The notes under the pieces were generated by a model. The model had not been told where the DNA came from. It worked only from the letters and a program-made list of their open reading frames with translations, and ran no database searches. DNA of 64,000 nt from Triangularia verruculosa. Taxonomy: Eukaryota > Ascomycota > Sordariomycetes > Sordariales > Podosporaceae. Numbering within the stretch: position 1 is the first letter of the stretch; each line of letters begins with the position of its first letter. Location: the NCBI GenBank assembly GCA_033296885.1, contig MU863880.1, positions 415,051-479,050 on the forward strand, in the 5' to 3' direction. This document shows, piece by piece, positions 54,732 to 64,000 of the stretch. The translations under genes were made by a program, and so were the position numbers.

Positions 54732-55550
54732 TTGTTATTTCACGATCTACCTCTCTCATCCAGTCCCAACCTTCATACCTCCCTTATCGCTTACAGCCGC
54801 CGTATAAAGCCTCGTCCGTCCATCATAGGTCAACAGTATTCTCGCCTACGACAACGGCGCAATGCCGACCGACTCCGTGATCTGGCACCACGGAGAACCT
54901 CCGGACATGAGGAACCCCTCCCCAATCTGGACTATCAAACGCTTTGGAATGCCCTCAACAACGTTGCTGCTTACATCGACCGTCACGGAGGCAACGTGAC
55001 GGTAATCGCAGTCGGCGGCGCTGTCAACACCATCCACTTGCGAAGCCGCAATGCAACACACGACGTTGACTTTTTCAACAACCAGTTGACGGTCAATGAT
55101 TACGAGCTTCTGATCAGGGGTGCCAGGGATGCGGTTAGGCGTGACCGGCGGCTCACCGAGGAGTGGTTCAACAACCGCACCATTTTCTTCATCCCCCAGG
55201 AACGGCGCAATGAGCTGACGGAGGAGGCCCTCCTCATCCACGAAGTCATCTTCCGCGCGGCGGGCCTGACCGTGCTGGCGGCACCATGGCAGTACTCCTT
55301 TTCCTGCAAGGTGGACCGTCTATCCGGGGGCGGACTCAATAGTGCGCGGAGCTATGATCTCGACGATGCCGTGCAGTATATACATCGTTATCTGCTGCAG
55401 CGCGGTGGAAGACAGGTGAACAAGTCGACAGTGCGGGGGTGGTTTGTGCATTATCAACTGCAGTGGACGCACGCCAATGAAACTGTGATTGCGCGTGTGA
55501 ATGCGGCCTATCGGGCCAAGTTCCATGTGGGTTACGATGTCATTGTGTGA
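54732..55550 (+). CDS. Nucleotidyltransferase-like fungal protein, 5' end unresolved
   Basis: The open frame runs from 54732 (TTG) to a TGA ending at 55550 and contains no in-frame ATG, with a stop just upstream (54726), so a 5' exon or intron is missing from the model. The conserved part begins about 54830. The motif VIAVGGAVNTIHLRSRNATH followed by DVDFF has the G-G/x...T-x-D-x-D arrangement of minimal nucleotidyltransferase folds (AbiEii/MNT-like), where the two Asp would bind metal. WFNNRTIFFIPQERR, LTVLAAPWQYSFSCKVDRLS and YDLDDAVQYIHRYLLQRGGR follow and fit such proteins. I recall related uncharacterised fungal proteins (DUF7582-like), but catalysis is unproven. The last codons lie in a 133-bp tandem duplication. 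Confidence 0.55.
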   Translation: MLFHDLPLSSSPNLHTSLIAYSRRIKPRPSIIGQQYSRLRQRRNADRLRDLAPRRTSGHEEPLPNLDYQTLWNALNNVAAYIDRHGGNVTVIAVGGAVNTIHLRSRNATHDVDFFNNQLTVNDYELLIRGARDAVRRDRRLTEEWFNNRTIFFIPQERRNELTEEALLIHEVIFRAAGLTVLAAPWQYSFSCKVDRLSGGGLNSARSYDLDDAVQYIHRYLLQRGGRQVNKSTVRGWFVHYQLQWTHANETVIARVNAAYRAKFHVGYDVIV

Positions 55551-55803
55551 AATGATTTCAGTTGGCATTGGGGATGTGCAGCAGGCTGCATACTCTTGAT
55601 TTCTCTCAAATAGATGGGGGAGGGGGGGCATATAGGCGTTTTGGAGTATATTCCTTGGATATCTAACTTACCTAGTTGTGTGAAATGGTGTCAGTTGGCA
55701 TTGGGAATGTGCAGCAGGCTGCATACTCCTGATTTCTCTCCAATAGACGGTGGAGGGGGGTACATTGGCGTTTTGGAGTATATTGTTTGAATATTTAACT
55801 TAG
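55543..55803. repeat. 133-bp tandem duplication spanning the gene's stop codon
   Basis: Unit 1 (55543-55675) and unit 2 (55676-55803) both begin ttgtgtgaaatg and share cagttggcattggg, atgtgcagcaggctgcatac and ggcgttttggagtatatt. Unit 1 contains the last codons and TGA of the nucleotidyltransferase-like gene. Copies differ at several positions, some of them C/T and A/G changes. Confidence 0.9.
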
Positions 55804-57181
55804 TTTTGTCCTAGCATATGGTCTGCAATACACTCTTTTTTTGTGTCTGGTATCATCCGTGACCTTATGTAAAGTCTGGGAAGAATTATCATACAAGATT
55901 AAATGACATTGTGGTTTCAGTTTGGGGTGCCAGGAAGCCATCTGTAAGCCCCTATGATCTTGGTATTCGTTTTCTACTCCCTCAGCTAGAGTTGAAGCAA
56001 TTTACAGCTTTCCGTGCGGCACAGGGCTGAGAGGGCGTGCGAGTTGTGCGCTAGGTGTGCAACGAGGGTTTAGCACCGGTGTAGATCATGTTGGCTTCAA
56101 CTGGTGTGAATTGTCTAGATTAACGTAGGCTAATACCTAACAACATAATCGACGCTGCACATAATCAGACTCCCATATCCCGCAGCCAGCCATGATTGCT
56201 AAATGTGGTGCCGATGCCGGCACCGCCGACCATATTGCCCAGGGCAAGGTTATGAAGATGGCTGAGCAGTCGAAAACCTGTGGCAGAGAAGTCTATAGCC
56301 AGCATCTGCCAGGGGCGGCCTCCATCATACGGTAGGTTCAACATCAACTGAATCGAGTTAGGGACTTACTTGAGACATTTGATTTTTATCAAGTTGGCCT
56401 CCTGTCCCATGCCACATCGTCTCGGCAAGATGGTTCATGGTTTGCATGTTTGTTGAGTCTGAATTTGAATAGATTCCATCTTAGGTAGCTGCTTCCAGGT
56501 CAGTTGATATTCTAACTACTCGAAACAGCTGCTGACTTGCGCTCTCCATATCCAAGGTCTCGGCTGTACGCCGTTCTGCTCTTTGGCCTCAGTTTCCTGC
56601 GAACAGGATGAGGGTTGACTGTAGACCTGTGAGGTAGCCTATTCTCCAAGGCCAGGGCGATCACTTCATCTGGATCAGTTGAAGTCTTTCCACATGTTGT
56701 CTTACGAGCGCCTATTATGTCTTGAAGCAAATGATAGCTGAGAACGGCTATGTGGAGTTGAGACCATAGAACAGTATATAAATTAAAATTTGGGAATGAG
56801 TTGGGATGGCAATCGCATTTGGCGAGGGAAGATGCCATACTTATAGAAATTACAAGAGCATGAGTATGGCGTATCAGTGGGACGCCGAAGACCCCGGGAA
56901 TGCCCCTCAGTTGCAAGGGATTTCCAAGGAGCATAAAGTGAATTCGTCTTTTATAACAGGCAGAATTCCCAACATGACCCATGTTCGGCATACCTGCACA
57001 AGGAAATTGACATGGTACAACATGCCGCCATACTAGATGAGGCTCAAAGTGTATCCCTCAGCCGCTAAATAACACAAAGGTCTCTGTAGAGGTTGTTTCC
57101 CAAACAGTCACCTTGAACGCATGTCCATCTTCAGTTGTGGCCCACAATTCATGGTACGGCAAAATACATGAAGTTCCCTGG
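55804..57181. other. Intergenic with possible gene relic
   Basis: Mostly non-coding. A short coding-like remnant on the minus strand is listed separately. The rest has no recognisable gene or element. Confidence 0.5.
56165..56470 (-). pseudogene. Short coding-like remnant
   Basis: On the minus strand, MQTMNHLAETMWHGTGGQLD is followed by a GTAAGT donor, and after an unresolved junction by QMLAIDFSATGFRLLSHLHN and MVGGAGIGTTFSNHGWLRD, then a stop. The codon pattern looks genuine and the donor is canonical, but only about 85 codons survive and no family is recognised. It may be the end of a degraded gene. Confidence 0.25.
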
Positions 57182-57867
57182 CTACTCGCGCTTCCCATAC
57201 TTCTCTGTGAGGTGATCAAGCAGTTGCTCACCCGTCTTGAACTCCCAAGCATTAATCCCCTGATTGTTGTTGACAATCACCTCGACACCATCAGCGATAT
57301 CCCAAAACGCATCACCATCGAGAAAAAAGAGGATATAGTAAATCTTCTCCTTTTCGGTCCTGAAGGCATCAGGCTGGTCCGCCCAGGCGCGGGTGATTGC
57401 ACGCTTCCAGAGCATGAAGTTGAAGTACCGGATGTACTTGTTTGGCTCGGAGCCGTCAAAGCGAGTGGGCTCTTTGATGCCCTCCTTGTCCTGAGTGGTC
57501 ATGCCTTGTTGCTGGTGCTTGCCAACACTGACCTCGAGGTCGACAACCTGCTTCTTCAAGTTGTTGACTTCATTCTTGAGATTGGTATTCTCGTTCTTCA
57601 GCTCGCGGATCTGCTTGTTGGCGTGTCCGGCCAACTGGTTCCAAATGGCAAGCAAGCTACCCAGACCGCCAGGGCGAGCAATATGAGGGTGATGAATGTT
57701 GACCCCCAAGTAGTGAAGCACGTCAAACCTGGATAGTATCTCGGGCTGGCTCTCGATGGTTGAATGAATGTCTCGGTAGAACGGCAGCGCTTTCAAGAGT
57801 TCACTACGAACATTGATGACGTCCTGGGTAGTCGGTCTCTAAAAAGATTTCTGTCTCGTCCGAACAT
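57182..57867 (-). pseudogene. Gag-like protein of a Ty3/gypsy-type retroelement (truncated)
   Basis: From 57796 leftward a clean 204-codon frame encodes a coiled coil (QIRELKNENTNLKNEVNNLK) followed by a retrotransposon-gag signature: PTRFDGSEPNKYIRYFNFML, DAFRTEKEKIYYILFFLDGD and WEFKTGEQLLDHLTEKYG, then TAG. It has no nucleocapsid zinc knuckle, and no protease or RT follows, so the element is truncated. An ATG at 57867 (MFGRDRNLFRD) precedes it but in a frame displaced by one base, near CTTTTTAG, so one indel separates the likely start from the body. Unlike the element to its right, this stretch has normal base composition and no RIP stops. It could be a young remnant or a retained gag-derived gene. 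Confidence 0.65.
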
Positions 57868-58656
57868 GGTTAGCCCAAAATCAGGCTCGCTTCACCCTCG
57901 GCTCACCCTTAGCTTACCTTAAGCTCACTACCGCTTACTTTACGCTTGCCCTACACTCGCCATTCTCTAAAAACGATAACTTTACACAACGCCTTATATC
58001 TAAGTTTAGAGCCTCCCTCTCCGATAGGGACGAATCCTCTACCAAAACGGAGACCAAGAAATAGGCTCGCCAGCATATTTACTCTCCGTTTTAAAAAACT
58101 CTATATTATGGTAGCCATTTTAATATAATAAAATCTATTACTCTTTACCTACTTACTGTACAACTTTTCTTCTTAAGAAATAGGCTTACTAGTATATTTA
58201 CTCTCCAGGACTTAAAATTATAGTAGCTATTTTAATACAATAAAATCTATTACTTTCTACCTACCTACTATATAACTTTTCTTCTTCTAATTTTAACTAT
58301 ATGAAGAAGCTATTTTATCTATTTTACTACCTACTATACAACTCTTTTCTTTTATCTCGTATATCCTTACTATTCTATTTATTATCATTATAAAACCTTT
58401 CTTTATACACTTTATCATTATTAGCCTTATACTTTTACCTAACTAACTTTTTATTATACTTTTTATAATACTAAAAAAAAAAAGCCTTTAAAAGTTCTTT
58501 TACCAGAGAAAAGATAATAGCTTAGAAAATTATATAGAAGAAATAAACAGGAAACTCCACTCCGCTCCGCATTGGAGGCAGGCATAAACTTTTAATATAA
58601 ATTATTATATTTAAAGTAATTAAATATATTAAAGTATTTAATATATATAATAGTAA
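57868..58656. other. AT-rich, RIP-like sequence between gag remnant and LTR
   Basis: The sequence shifts from GCTCACC/GCTTACC-type repeats (57895-57960) to very AT-rich DNA with a 119-bp tandem duplication. No gene; probably remains of older repeats mutated by RIP. Confidence 0.7.
58056..58286. repeat. 119-bp tandem duplication with RIP-type differences
   Basis: Copy 1 starts aagaaataggctcgccagca at 58056 and copy 2 starts aagaaataggcttactagta at 58175. The differences in this part are all C-to-T or G-to-A in copy 2, as RIP would cause. The middle of the unit differs more (an insertion or replacement near 58090). Both copies end aacttttcttctt. Confidence 0.8.
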
Positions 58657-59187
58657 TGTTTGCTGCGTTGTCCTATAGGCCTGTAATACAGTGCCTACAG
58701 GGGAGCTACAGCGAACTATGCGCTATAGCAGTGCGTAGCGGAAGCGGAAGAAGGGTACGACAGCAGTGCTGAAGGAAGCAAGACCACTATAGTATAGTGG
58801 GCAAGGCGTTACAGTACAGAGGCTTTGAGTGCTTGTACTTAGTCTAATACAGAGGCTTTGAGTGCATGAATATTATTGACTTGTGCTACTTGCTTGTGCT
58901 TGCTTGCTTACTACATACAGGATTGAGAGGAGAGGAGAGGTCTACTTATACAAGTATGCTGGTCTTCCAGCAGGTTCTACAGGGCACTGGGCCCCTATAA
59001 GGTAGCAGAGTGCCCTGTGGGACTACTAAGCTATAGAGGGTATAGCTTAGTTCTACGGGCTTCGATTCCCTTCGATAGCTGACAAATCCTTGGGAGCCGA
59101 GCCCTTTAGTAGGTCTTGGGTTACGCTAGACCCGGCACCTCAATACCTGGGTCTTACCCGGCACCTATTATGTGCCACACGTTAACA
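58657..59187 (+). repeat. Probable 5' LTR (about 531 bp)
   Basis: A GC-normal block beginning TGTT and ending AACA, flanked on both sides by AT-rich sequence and immediately followed by the retroelement body. It contains an internal direct repeat (acagaggctttgagtgc twice, 58817-58870). The 3' LTR is not in the window, so the boundaries are provisional. Confidence 0.55.
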
Positions 59188-59289
59188 GTTATATATTTAT
59201 TTTAACTTTATTATTAGATAAGTTGAAAGCACTAAGTTAAATGTTATAGCCGAAAACACTAACACCTAAGAGGGAATCTCTATCTAACC

Positions 59290-60260
59290 TACTATTAACT
59301 AACTCTTTACTCGTATCTAGGAGCTCGAAGATAAGTCGCGCCTCTCTTATAACGCCCTTATATAAGAGAATACTATACTTTACTACGAGATTGGTACTTT
59401 ACGTAAGGAAAGAGATCGCGCTAAGCTCGAAACTCCCGACCGCTACGGAGGAACTAAAGGAGAACTAGGAGGATTTTTAATTTAACTTAAGGTATACTTT
59501 CGGTACTACCCTTTCCGTTTCCCGGATAAACCGTCTAAGGTTATATACACCGCGTTTAGGCTTAAGGATAAGGTACTTACCTAATTGGAATTAATTTTAG
59601 GAGATTATTTCGATAATTAGTATAACGAAAAGGAGGATATTACTAAAAAGTATTTTAAGTTATATAAGGGTTTCGAGGAAAAGATTAAAGAGGTATTCGG
59701 AGAGTACGATAAAGGTAGGCGTACCTAGGAATAACTAGCTAATCTTAAGTAGACTAGGTCTATTGCCGATTATATTATAACGTTTAGAATAGATATATTA
59801 TATAGCGAGATTAACGATGAAGGGTTAATATAATTGTTCTATAACAGGCTTAAGGAAGAAGTTAAAGATAAGGTATACCGATAGAAGCGATTAGAGAGTA
59901 TCGACGAGTATATTGTAATAGTAGTTCGTATCGACGACTGATAATATTAGCGCCGTAAGGAGCGCAAGGGCATATGCGTATAAGGACCCTACCGTTTTAA
60001 CGATAAGAAAAAGAGACGGCTTTACGGGATTTACGTCTTAGGGACTACTTATATAAGGTCTATAGAGGTAGATGTAGTTTAAAAGCGGTTTAAAGGGAAG
60101 AACGATGTTAAGTACTTTAATTGTAGGAAGATAGGTTATTTTAAGAGAGATTATTAGGTACTTAAGTAGTTCTGTTAGAAGGAAAGAAAGACGGTAATAG
60201 TCGCTAAAATAATACGGGTAGTAGAGATCTCCGGTGTAGAGTATTCTGACGTGGATTTTC
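59290..60260 (+). pseudogene. RIP-mutated gag of the gypsy-type element
   Basis: The translation, read through many TAG/TAA codons, shows gag-like blocks such as YFKLYKGFEEKIKEVFGEYD near 59650-59710. A damaged nucleocapsid knuckle lies at 60109-60157, where the expected CCHC ligands are partly Tyr (YFNCRKIGYFKRDY). Cys-to-Tyr and His-to-Tyr changes are G-to-A and C-to-T, as in RIP. Confidence 0.7.
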
Positions 60261-61559
60261 GGGACTTAACGGATAATTATACTAATAATAACTATAAGTA
60301 TAAGCTTTAGGAAGGAGAATTAATAGTCGACTTTAAGGGAGAAGACCGCGTTATAGGATAAAAACTACCGGTTAGGGGAACTATGAAACTAGAGGAGAGT
60401 ACTATTCTAAGACCCTTTAAAGAAACCCTACGACGATTAAGGTAGTTCTTTACTATAAATATAATTCGTACTTTAAACTTATACTCGGGAGGGACCTTAA
60501 ATTAGGCTAAGGAACGAGTTTAAAGATTCGAGGAGAAGATAGAAGAGCTCCGGAATTAACGGGAAGTAATTAAATAACATTACTACAACCTCGAGGATAG
60601 GGTAGTATAAGCTATAATTAATTGCTAGCCGCTTATATAACTTTAGTAGGGAAATAAACGATAGATTATCCCCGAGATTAAGTTTAAATAATACTATAGT
60701 AGACTACTATAGTTAACTTATAAAAAAGGTAAATTCGAATTTAGGGAACCGGATTAAGAAAAGTATTAGGAAAATAAAGAGATCATTAGTATAGGGCTTT
60801 TATAAATACCCAGATAAATACCTCGCTATAAATAGTATAAACTATATAATAGAGATATAGTATAATTATATCCTAAATACCTAGAGTATAAGAGGATACC
60901 TTAGTTCCAGTGTATTATATATAGGTATGTGGAGTATTATTAGAGCAAGGCTCTCTAAAGACACTGGCTAGTATAGCAATTAAGAAGAAACGGAGATCCT
61001 AAATCTATTATAAGAACTATAGTTAGATTGGAACGATAATAGGAAAAGTTAGACGACTATTTCCTGTAAAGATAGGGAGACCTAGTTAAATTAGAGAAGG
61101 AATTTTAGGTTATATAGTTTACACCTAGGTATGCGAGATATTACTTTAAGTGGATAATTAGTTAGGGAAAAGATACTGCTAATAAGGAAGAATACGAGTT
61201 AGTGTAGTATAAGAATCTAGATTACGTATTTTACTTACGAATAAAGGCTAAGAGATACTATAACGTTTAGGCCGAAGCCGAGGTTAGGGTTACGGTAAAG
61301 GGGCGGCGGATATATAATCGAAAGAGGATTTAACAAAGTGTAAGAGACGAAAAATGGGAAGAAGCTTAACGATAATAGTTAGTTAATTTCGAATTATTAA
61401 ATAATTTAATAAAGGAGGATGCTCTAGAGGTATAATAATAGTCGGGAAAAGGACTACGGCCTTTTGCGGAAGTTATAAACTTCTAAGGGACTACGAATAA
61501 AATATTAGCGAGGTTGCTATTGTATAGAGGAGGGGTATAAAAGATAAGAGGTTACGAGT

Positions 61560-61900
61560 AATAGTGCGTTAGAAGGGCTTTTAAACGTAAGTATTTGTAG
61601 ATAGTAGAGTAGAAACGGACTTAATTTTACTAAGATTTATATAATAAACTTAAGTTCTATAGAAAAAGAAGAAGGAAAAGGTTATTATAAAAGGACCTTT
61701 CCCTATATAATTAGTAACTAAAGAAACGTTATTACTAGATATTATAGTATTAGGGAAAATAATAATAGTGATTTTTAATATCGTAGATATAGGGTTAGAA
61801 AAGGATATAATTCTAGGGTAACTGTAATATAAGGACTATAACCTAGATATCGATTAGAAGGACGGTAGCTATCTACGACCGAAAGTATATCAGGAGTATT
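61560..61900 (+). pseudogene. RIP-mutated retroviral-type aspartic protease
   Basis: A damaged active-site motif VDSRVETD (61597-61620; the family has Asp-Ser/Thr-Gly, so the Gly is lost here) is followed by a recognisable DIILG block and YNLDID near 61800-61855. Frame interrupted by several TAG/TAA. Confidence 0.6.
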
Positions 61901-62319
61901 CGACTAATAATAGGAGATTAAAAGTACGATAGAAGTAAAGTACGGGATAAATACCCTCTACGGTATTACCGTAAAAGATACGAGAAATATTAGTATATTT
62001 AATCGATAAAGGCGGTAAAATCGAAGAAATAAGGTTAGTAAAAATAGTTATATTAGTAGAAATTACAGCAGCAATAAAAAAGAAGTACGCCTATTATAAT
62101 AATATAAAAAAGGGCGATAAAAAAGAAATACCAGTAAAGTATTAAAGGCATCCGGTATTTACAGCAAAATACCTTTAAAGTCTACTAAAGAGGGGACTAT
62201 AGGACTATAAAATCAAATTTAAAAAAGGAGCAAAGCTTAAACTCTTTCAGGTTTACTATACTAACGATAAATAGAGTAAGAAATTATAGAAATATTTAAA
62301 CGAAAATATCAAAAGGGGG

Positions 62320-63000
62320 TATATTAGAGCGTCTATATCGCCGGCTAAATATCCTATTTTCTTCGTACCGAAAAGAAATAGGAGTTTGCGACTATATATA
62401 AATTATCGACAACTAAATTAAAAAACAGTAAAAAACGGTTACTTATTACCACTAATTTCTCGGCTAAGAAATTAATTATTAAAGGTATAATAGTTTATCA
62501 GACTTAATATACTAATTAAGTACGCATATATACGAATTAAAGAGGGAGATAAATAAAAGATAGCTTTTCGTACGCCTTACGGACATTTCAAGTATTTTAT
62601 TATACCGTTTAAACTTATAAATATACCTACAACTTTCTAAACCCTCGTTAATTATACAATTCGCTAATATCTCGATAAAACAGCAGTTTACTACCTAAAT
62701 AACGTTCTTATCTACTTACGTACTTTAAAAGAATATAAATAATACATTAAGGAGATCTTAAATACATTATATAAAGCTGGACTATCAGTTAATAAGGATA
62801 AAAGCAAGTTCTATATACAGGAAACGGTCTACCTAAGGTATTTAATCTCGCTAAAAGAAATATAAATAGAGCTAGGGAAGATCGCGGTAGTTAAGGACTA
62901 GTCGAGACTATAAGTAGAAACGGCCGAACAACTAAAGATTAAAGTTCAAAAGTTTCTAGGATTTACGAACTTCTATCGGATATTTATATAGAACTATAGC
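62320..63000 (+). pseudogene. RIP-mutated reverse transcriptase
   Basis: Recognisable RT blocks in one frame with stops: SPAKYPIFFVPKRNRSLRLY (62338-62397), FRTPYGHFKYFIIPF (about 62567-62611) and YLNNVLIY (62692-62715), where the catalytic Asp-Asp pair reads Asn-Asn, a G-to-A change. KVQKFLGFTNFYRIFI follows near 62947-62995. Confidence 0.8.
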
Positions 63001-63059
63001 GCTATAGCGAAACCACTAAACAACTTAACTAAGAAAGACGTCGAGTTTAAGTAAGGAAA

Positions 63060-63570
63060 GGAGTAAGAGGAGGCTTTTTAAGTTATTAAAAACGCTATTA
63101 CAGCGGATCCGGTACTTAAACTCCCCGACCCAGGACGACCTTTCGAGGTCGAGATAAATACTTCCGACTACACTATCGGAAGGCAACTGGGGCAACGAGA
63201 CGAGGATAGGAAATTACATCTAATAGTATTCTTTTTAAAGAAACTAGAAGGACTATATAAAAATTACCCTATCTATAATAAAGAGCTATTTACTATTATT
63301 AAAACGTTTGAAAAGTAAAGACTATACCTTAGCGGTATCAACTATAAGGTCTAGATTTATATTAACTATAAAAACCTAAAATATTTCACTACTACTAAGG
63401 TCCTTAACGCTAAATAAAGCCGATAGTTAAAATTCTTATCCGAATTTAATTTTCAGATCTATTATAAAAAGGGATCCGAGAACGTAAAAGCGGATACTCT
63501 AAGTAGAAAGGTAGACTACTATAAAAAGAAAGTAGGAAAGGAATTACCACCTTTATTATAGGAAATAGCA
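63060..63570 (+). pseudogene. RIP-mutated RNase H domain
   Basis: In one frame with few stops: KNAITADPVLKLPDPGRPFE, TSDYTIGRQLGQRDEDRKLH, YPIYNKELFTIIKTFE and GSENVKADTLSRK. These are hallmark Ty3/gypsy RNase H and linker motifs, ending just before the integrase zinc-finger region. Confidence 0.8.
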
Positions 63571-63639
63571 GAAGGTATACTTAAGTATCCGCTCTAATAA
63601 TAAGCTAAGTATTATATAGTATATTGAAAAGAATCTATT

Positions 63640-63905
63640 ATCTATAAGTACTAAGATAATATTAATAGTAACGATTAAAAATAATAGGTTAAATTAAAGT
63701 TATTAGGGATTTAGAAGGACGACTGTTACCGGCTTTAATATAATAATAGGGCCTACGTCGACCTAAAATAGCGGAGAACGTTAATTTAAAAGATCTATAA
63801 GTCGAAGTTCAAGGGATATATAGGAGTAGCTAAAATAATAAAAAAGATTAAATAGTATTTTAATTAACTAAGAATAAAAAAGGATATAGAAGAAACGTTA
63901 TAGGA
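63640..63905 (+). pseudogene. Truncated integrase N-terminus
   Basis: Translation with stops shows YKSKFKGYIGVAKIIKKIK and YFN-x-LRIKKDIEE (about 63800-63895), resembling the integrase HHCC zinc-finger region with the His residues mutated. The catalytic core is absent because the sequence changes character at about 63905. Confidence 0.6.
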
Positions 63906-64000
63906 ATATGTTGAAATACAGCATTTGTTTGTGGATTTTACAGTGTGTTTAAGCCCTATGGAATACAGGGCTTCAATGGCTTAGAAAATTCAACAGTGTT
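63906..64000. other. Sequence of different origin at right edge
   Basis: The last about 95 bp have normal composition (for example cagtgtgtttaagccctatg), without RIP-type AT excess. They are not recognisable as integrase. They may be the edge of another insertion or of unique DNA. Confidence 0.5.

Larger units (their letters stand above)
58657..63905 (+). mobile_element. RIP-degraded Ty3/gypsy-type LTR retrotransposon, 3' truncated
   Basis: Order from left: LTR; gag region (about 59290-60260); protease; reverse transcriptase; RNase H; start of integrase. This order (RT and RNase H before integrase) is Ty3/gypsy. All frames are broken by TAG/TAA where CAG/CAA would be expected, and the sequence is very AT-rich with TA-dinucleotide excess, the footprint of RIP. 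Near 63905 the AT-rich integrase stops and normal-composition DNA begins, so the element is truncated or interrupted. Orientation is plus. It cannot encode functional proteins. Confidence 0.85.

Noticed and set aside
59045..59090. TTCGATTCCC sequence resembling a tRNA T-loop
   Set aside because: It lies inside the LTR, lacks the GG before TTC and does not fold as a tRNA.
1..64000. CRISPR arrays, bacterial-type operons, ribosome binding sites
   Set aside because: The window is eukaryotic (introns, fungal families, RIP); no regularly spaced palindromic repeats are present.

Overview
This is a filamentous ascomycete genome, most likely a sordariomycete. The reasons are: genes of 1-6 exons with short introns (about 45-125 bp) carrying GTRNGT donors and CTRAC-like branch points; orthologues of fungal-specific genes (PtaB/LIM-bind, GON7, HbrB/Bit61, Pex14-type peroxin, IES2); and a right-hand retroelement whose coding frames are destroyed by C-to-T/G-to-A changes of the RIP (repeat-induced point mutation) type.

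Left part, 1-27.2 kb, is mostly a conserved euchromatic core: the 3' end of a HOOK-like coiled-coil gene; three neighbouring RING-finger genes (1954-6365); a six-exon LIM-binding regulator (ptaB type) with a 2.9-kb gene-free upstream region that holds a C/D snoRNA-like candidate and several hairpins; a nitrilase; an SPX-SLC13 phosphate transporter; VPS39 (HOPS/vacuole fusion); GON7 (EKC/KEOPS tRNA modification); and the TORC2 subunit HbrB/Bit61.

Middle, 27.9-36.7 kb, looks accessory: a three-module CbxX/SpoVK-type AAA+ protein with in-frame tandem repeats, an uncharacterised 853-aa protein with two membrane segments, and a divergently transcribed Msp1/ATAD1-like AAA ATPase. From 37.9 to 45.1 kb core genes return: a DUF4050/Gag1-like protein, a Pex14-family peroxin and the INO80 subunit IES2.

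Right part, 45.1-58.6 kb, is degenerate. Between 45.7 and 51.8 kb there are many exon-like open segments, TATATA-type motifs, an apparent in-frame nonsense codon, a small zinc-ribbon ORF and a Lys/Asn-rich ORF, but few clean gene models. Then come a compact metallophosphoesterase, a fungal protein of unknown function and a nucleotidyltransferase-like gene whose 3' end has been tandemly duplicated (133 bp). A gag-derived reading frame lies at 57.2-57.9 kb. From 58.66 kb an LTR and a Ty3/gypsy-type gag-protease-RT-RNaseH-integrase body follow, heavily RIP-mutated, cut off inside integrase near 63.9 kb.

I worked only by reading. Splice sites were placed by consensus and frame, and family assignments rest on recalled motifs. 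Start codons were moved to ATG where the longest open frame began with a non-ATG codon.
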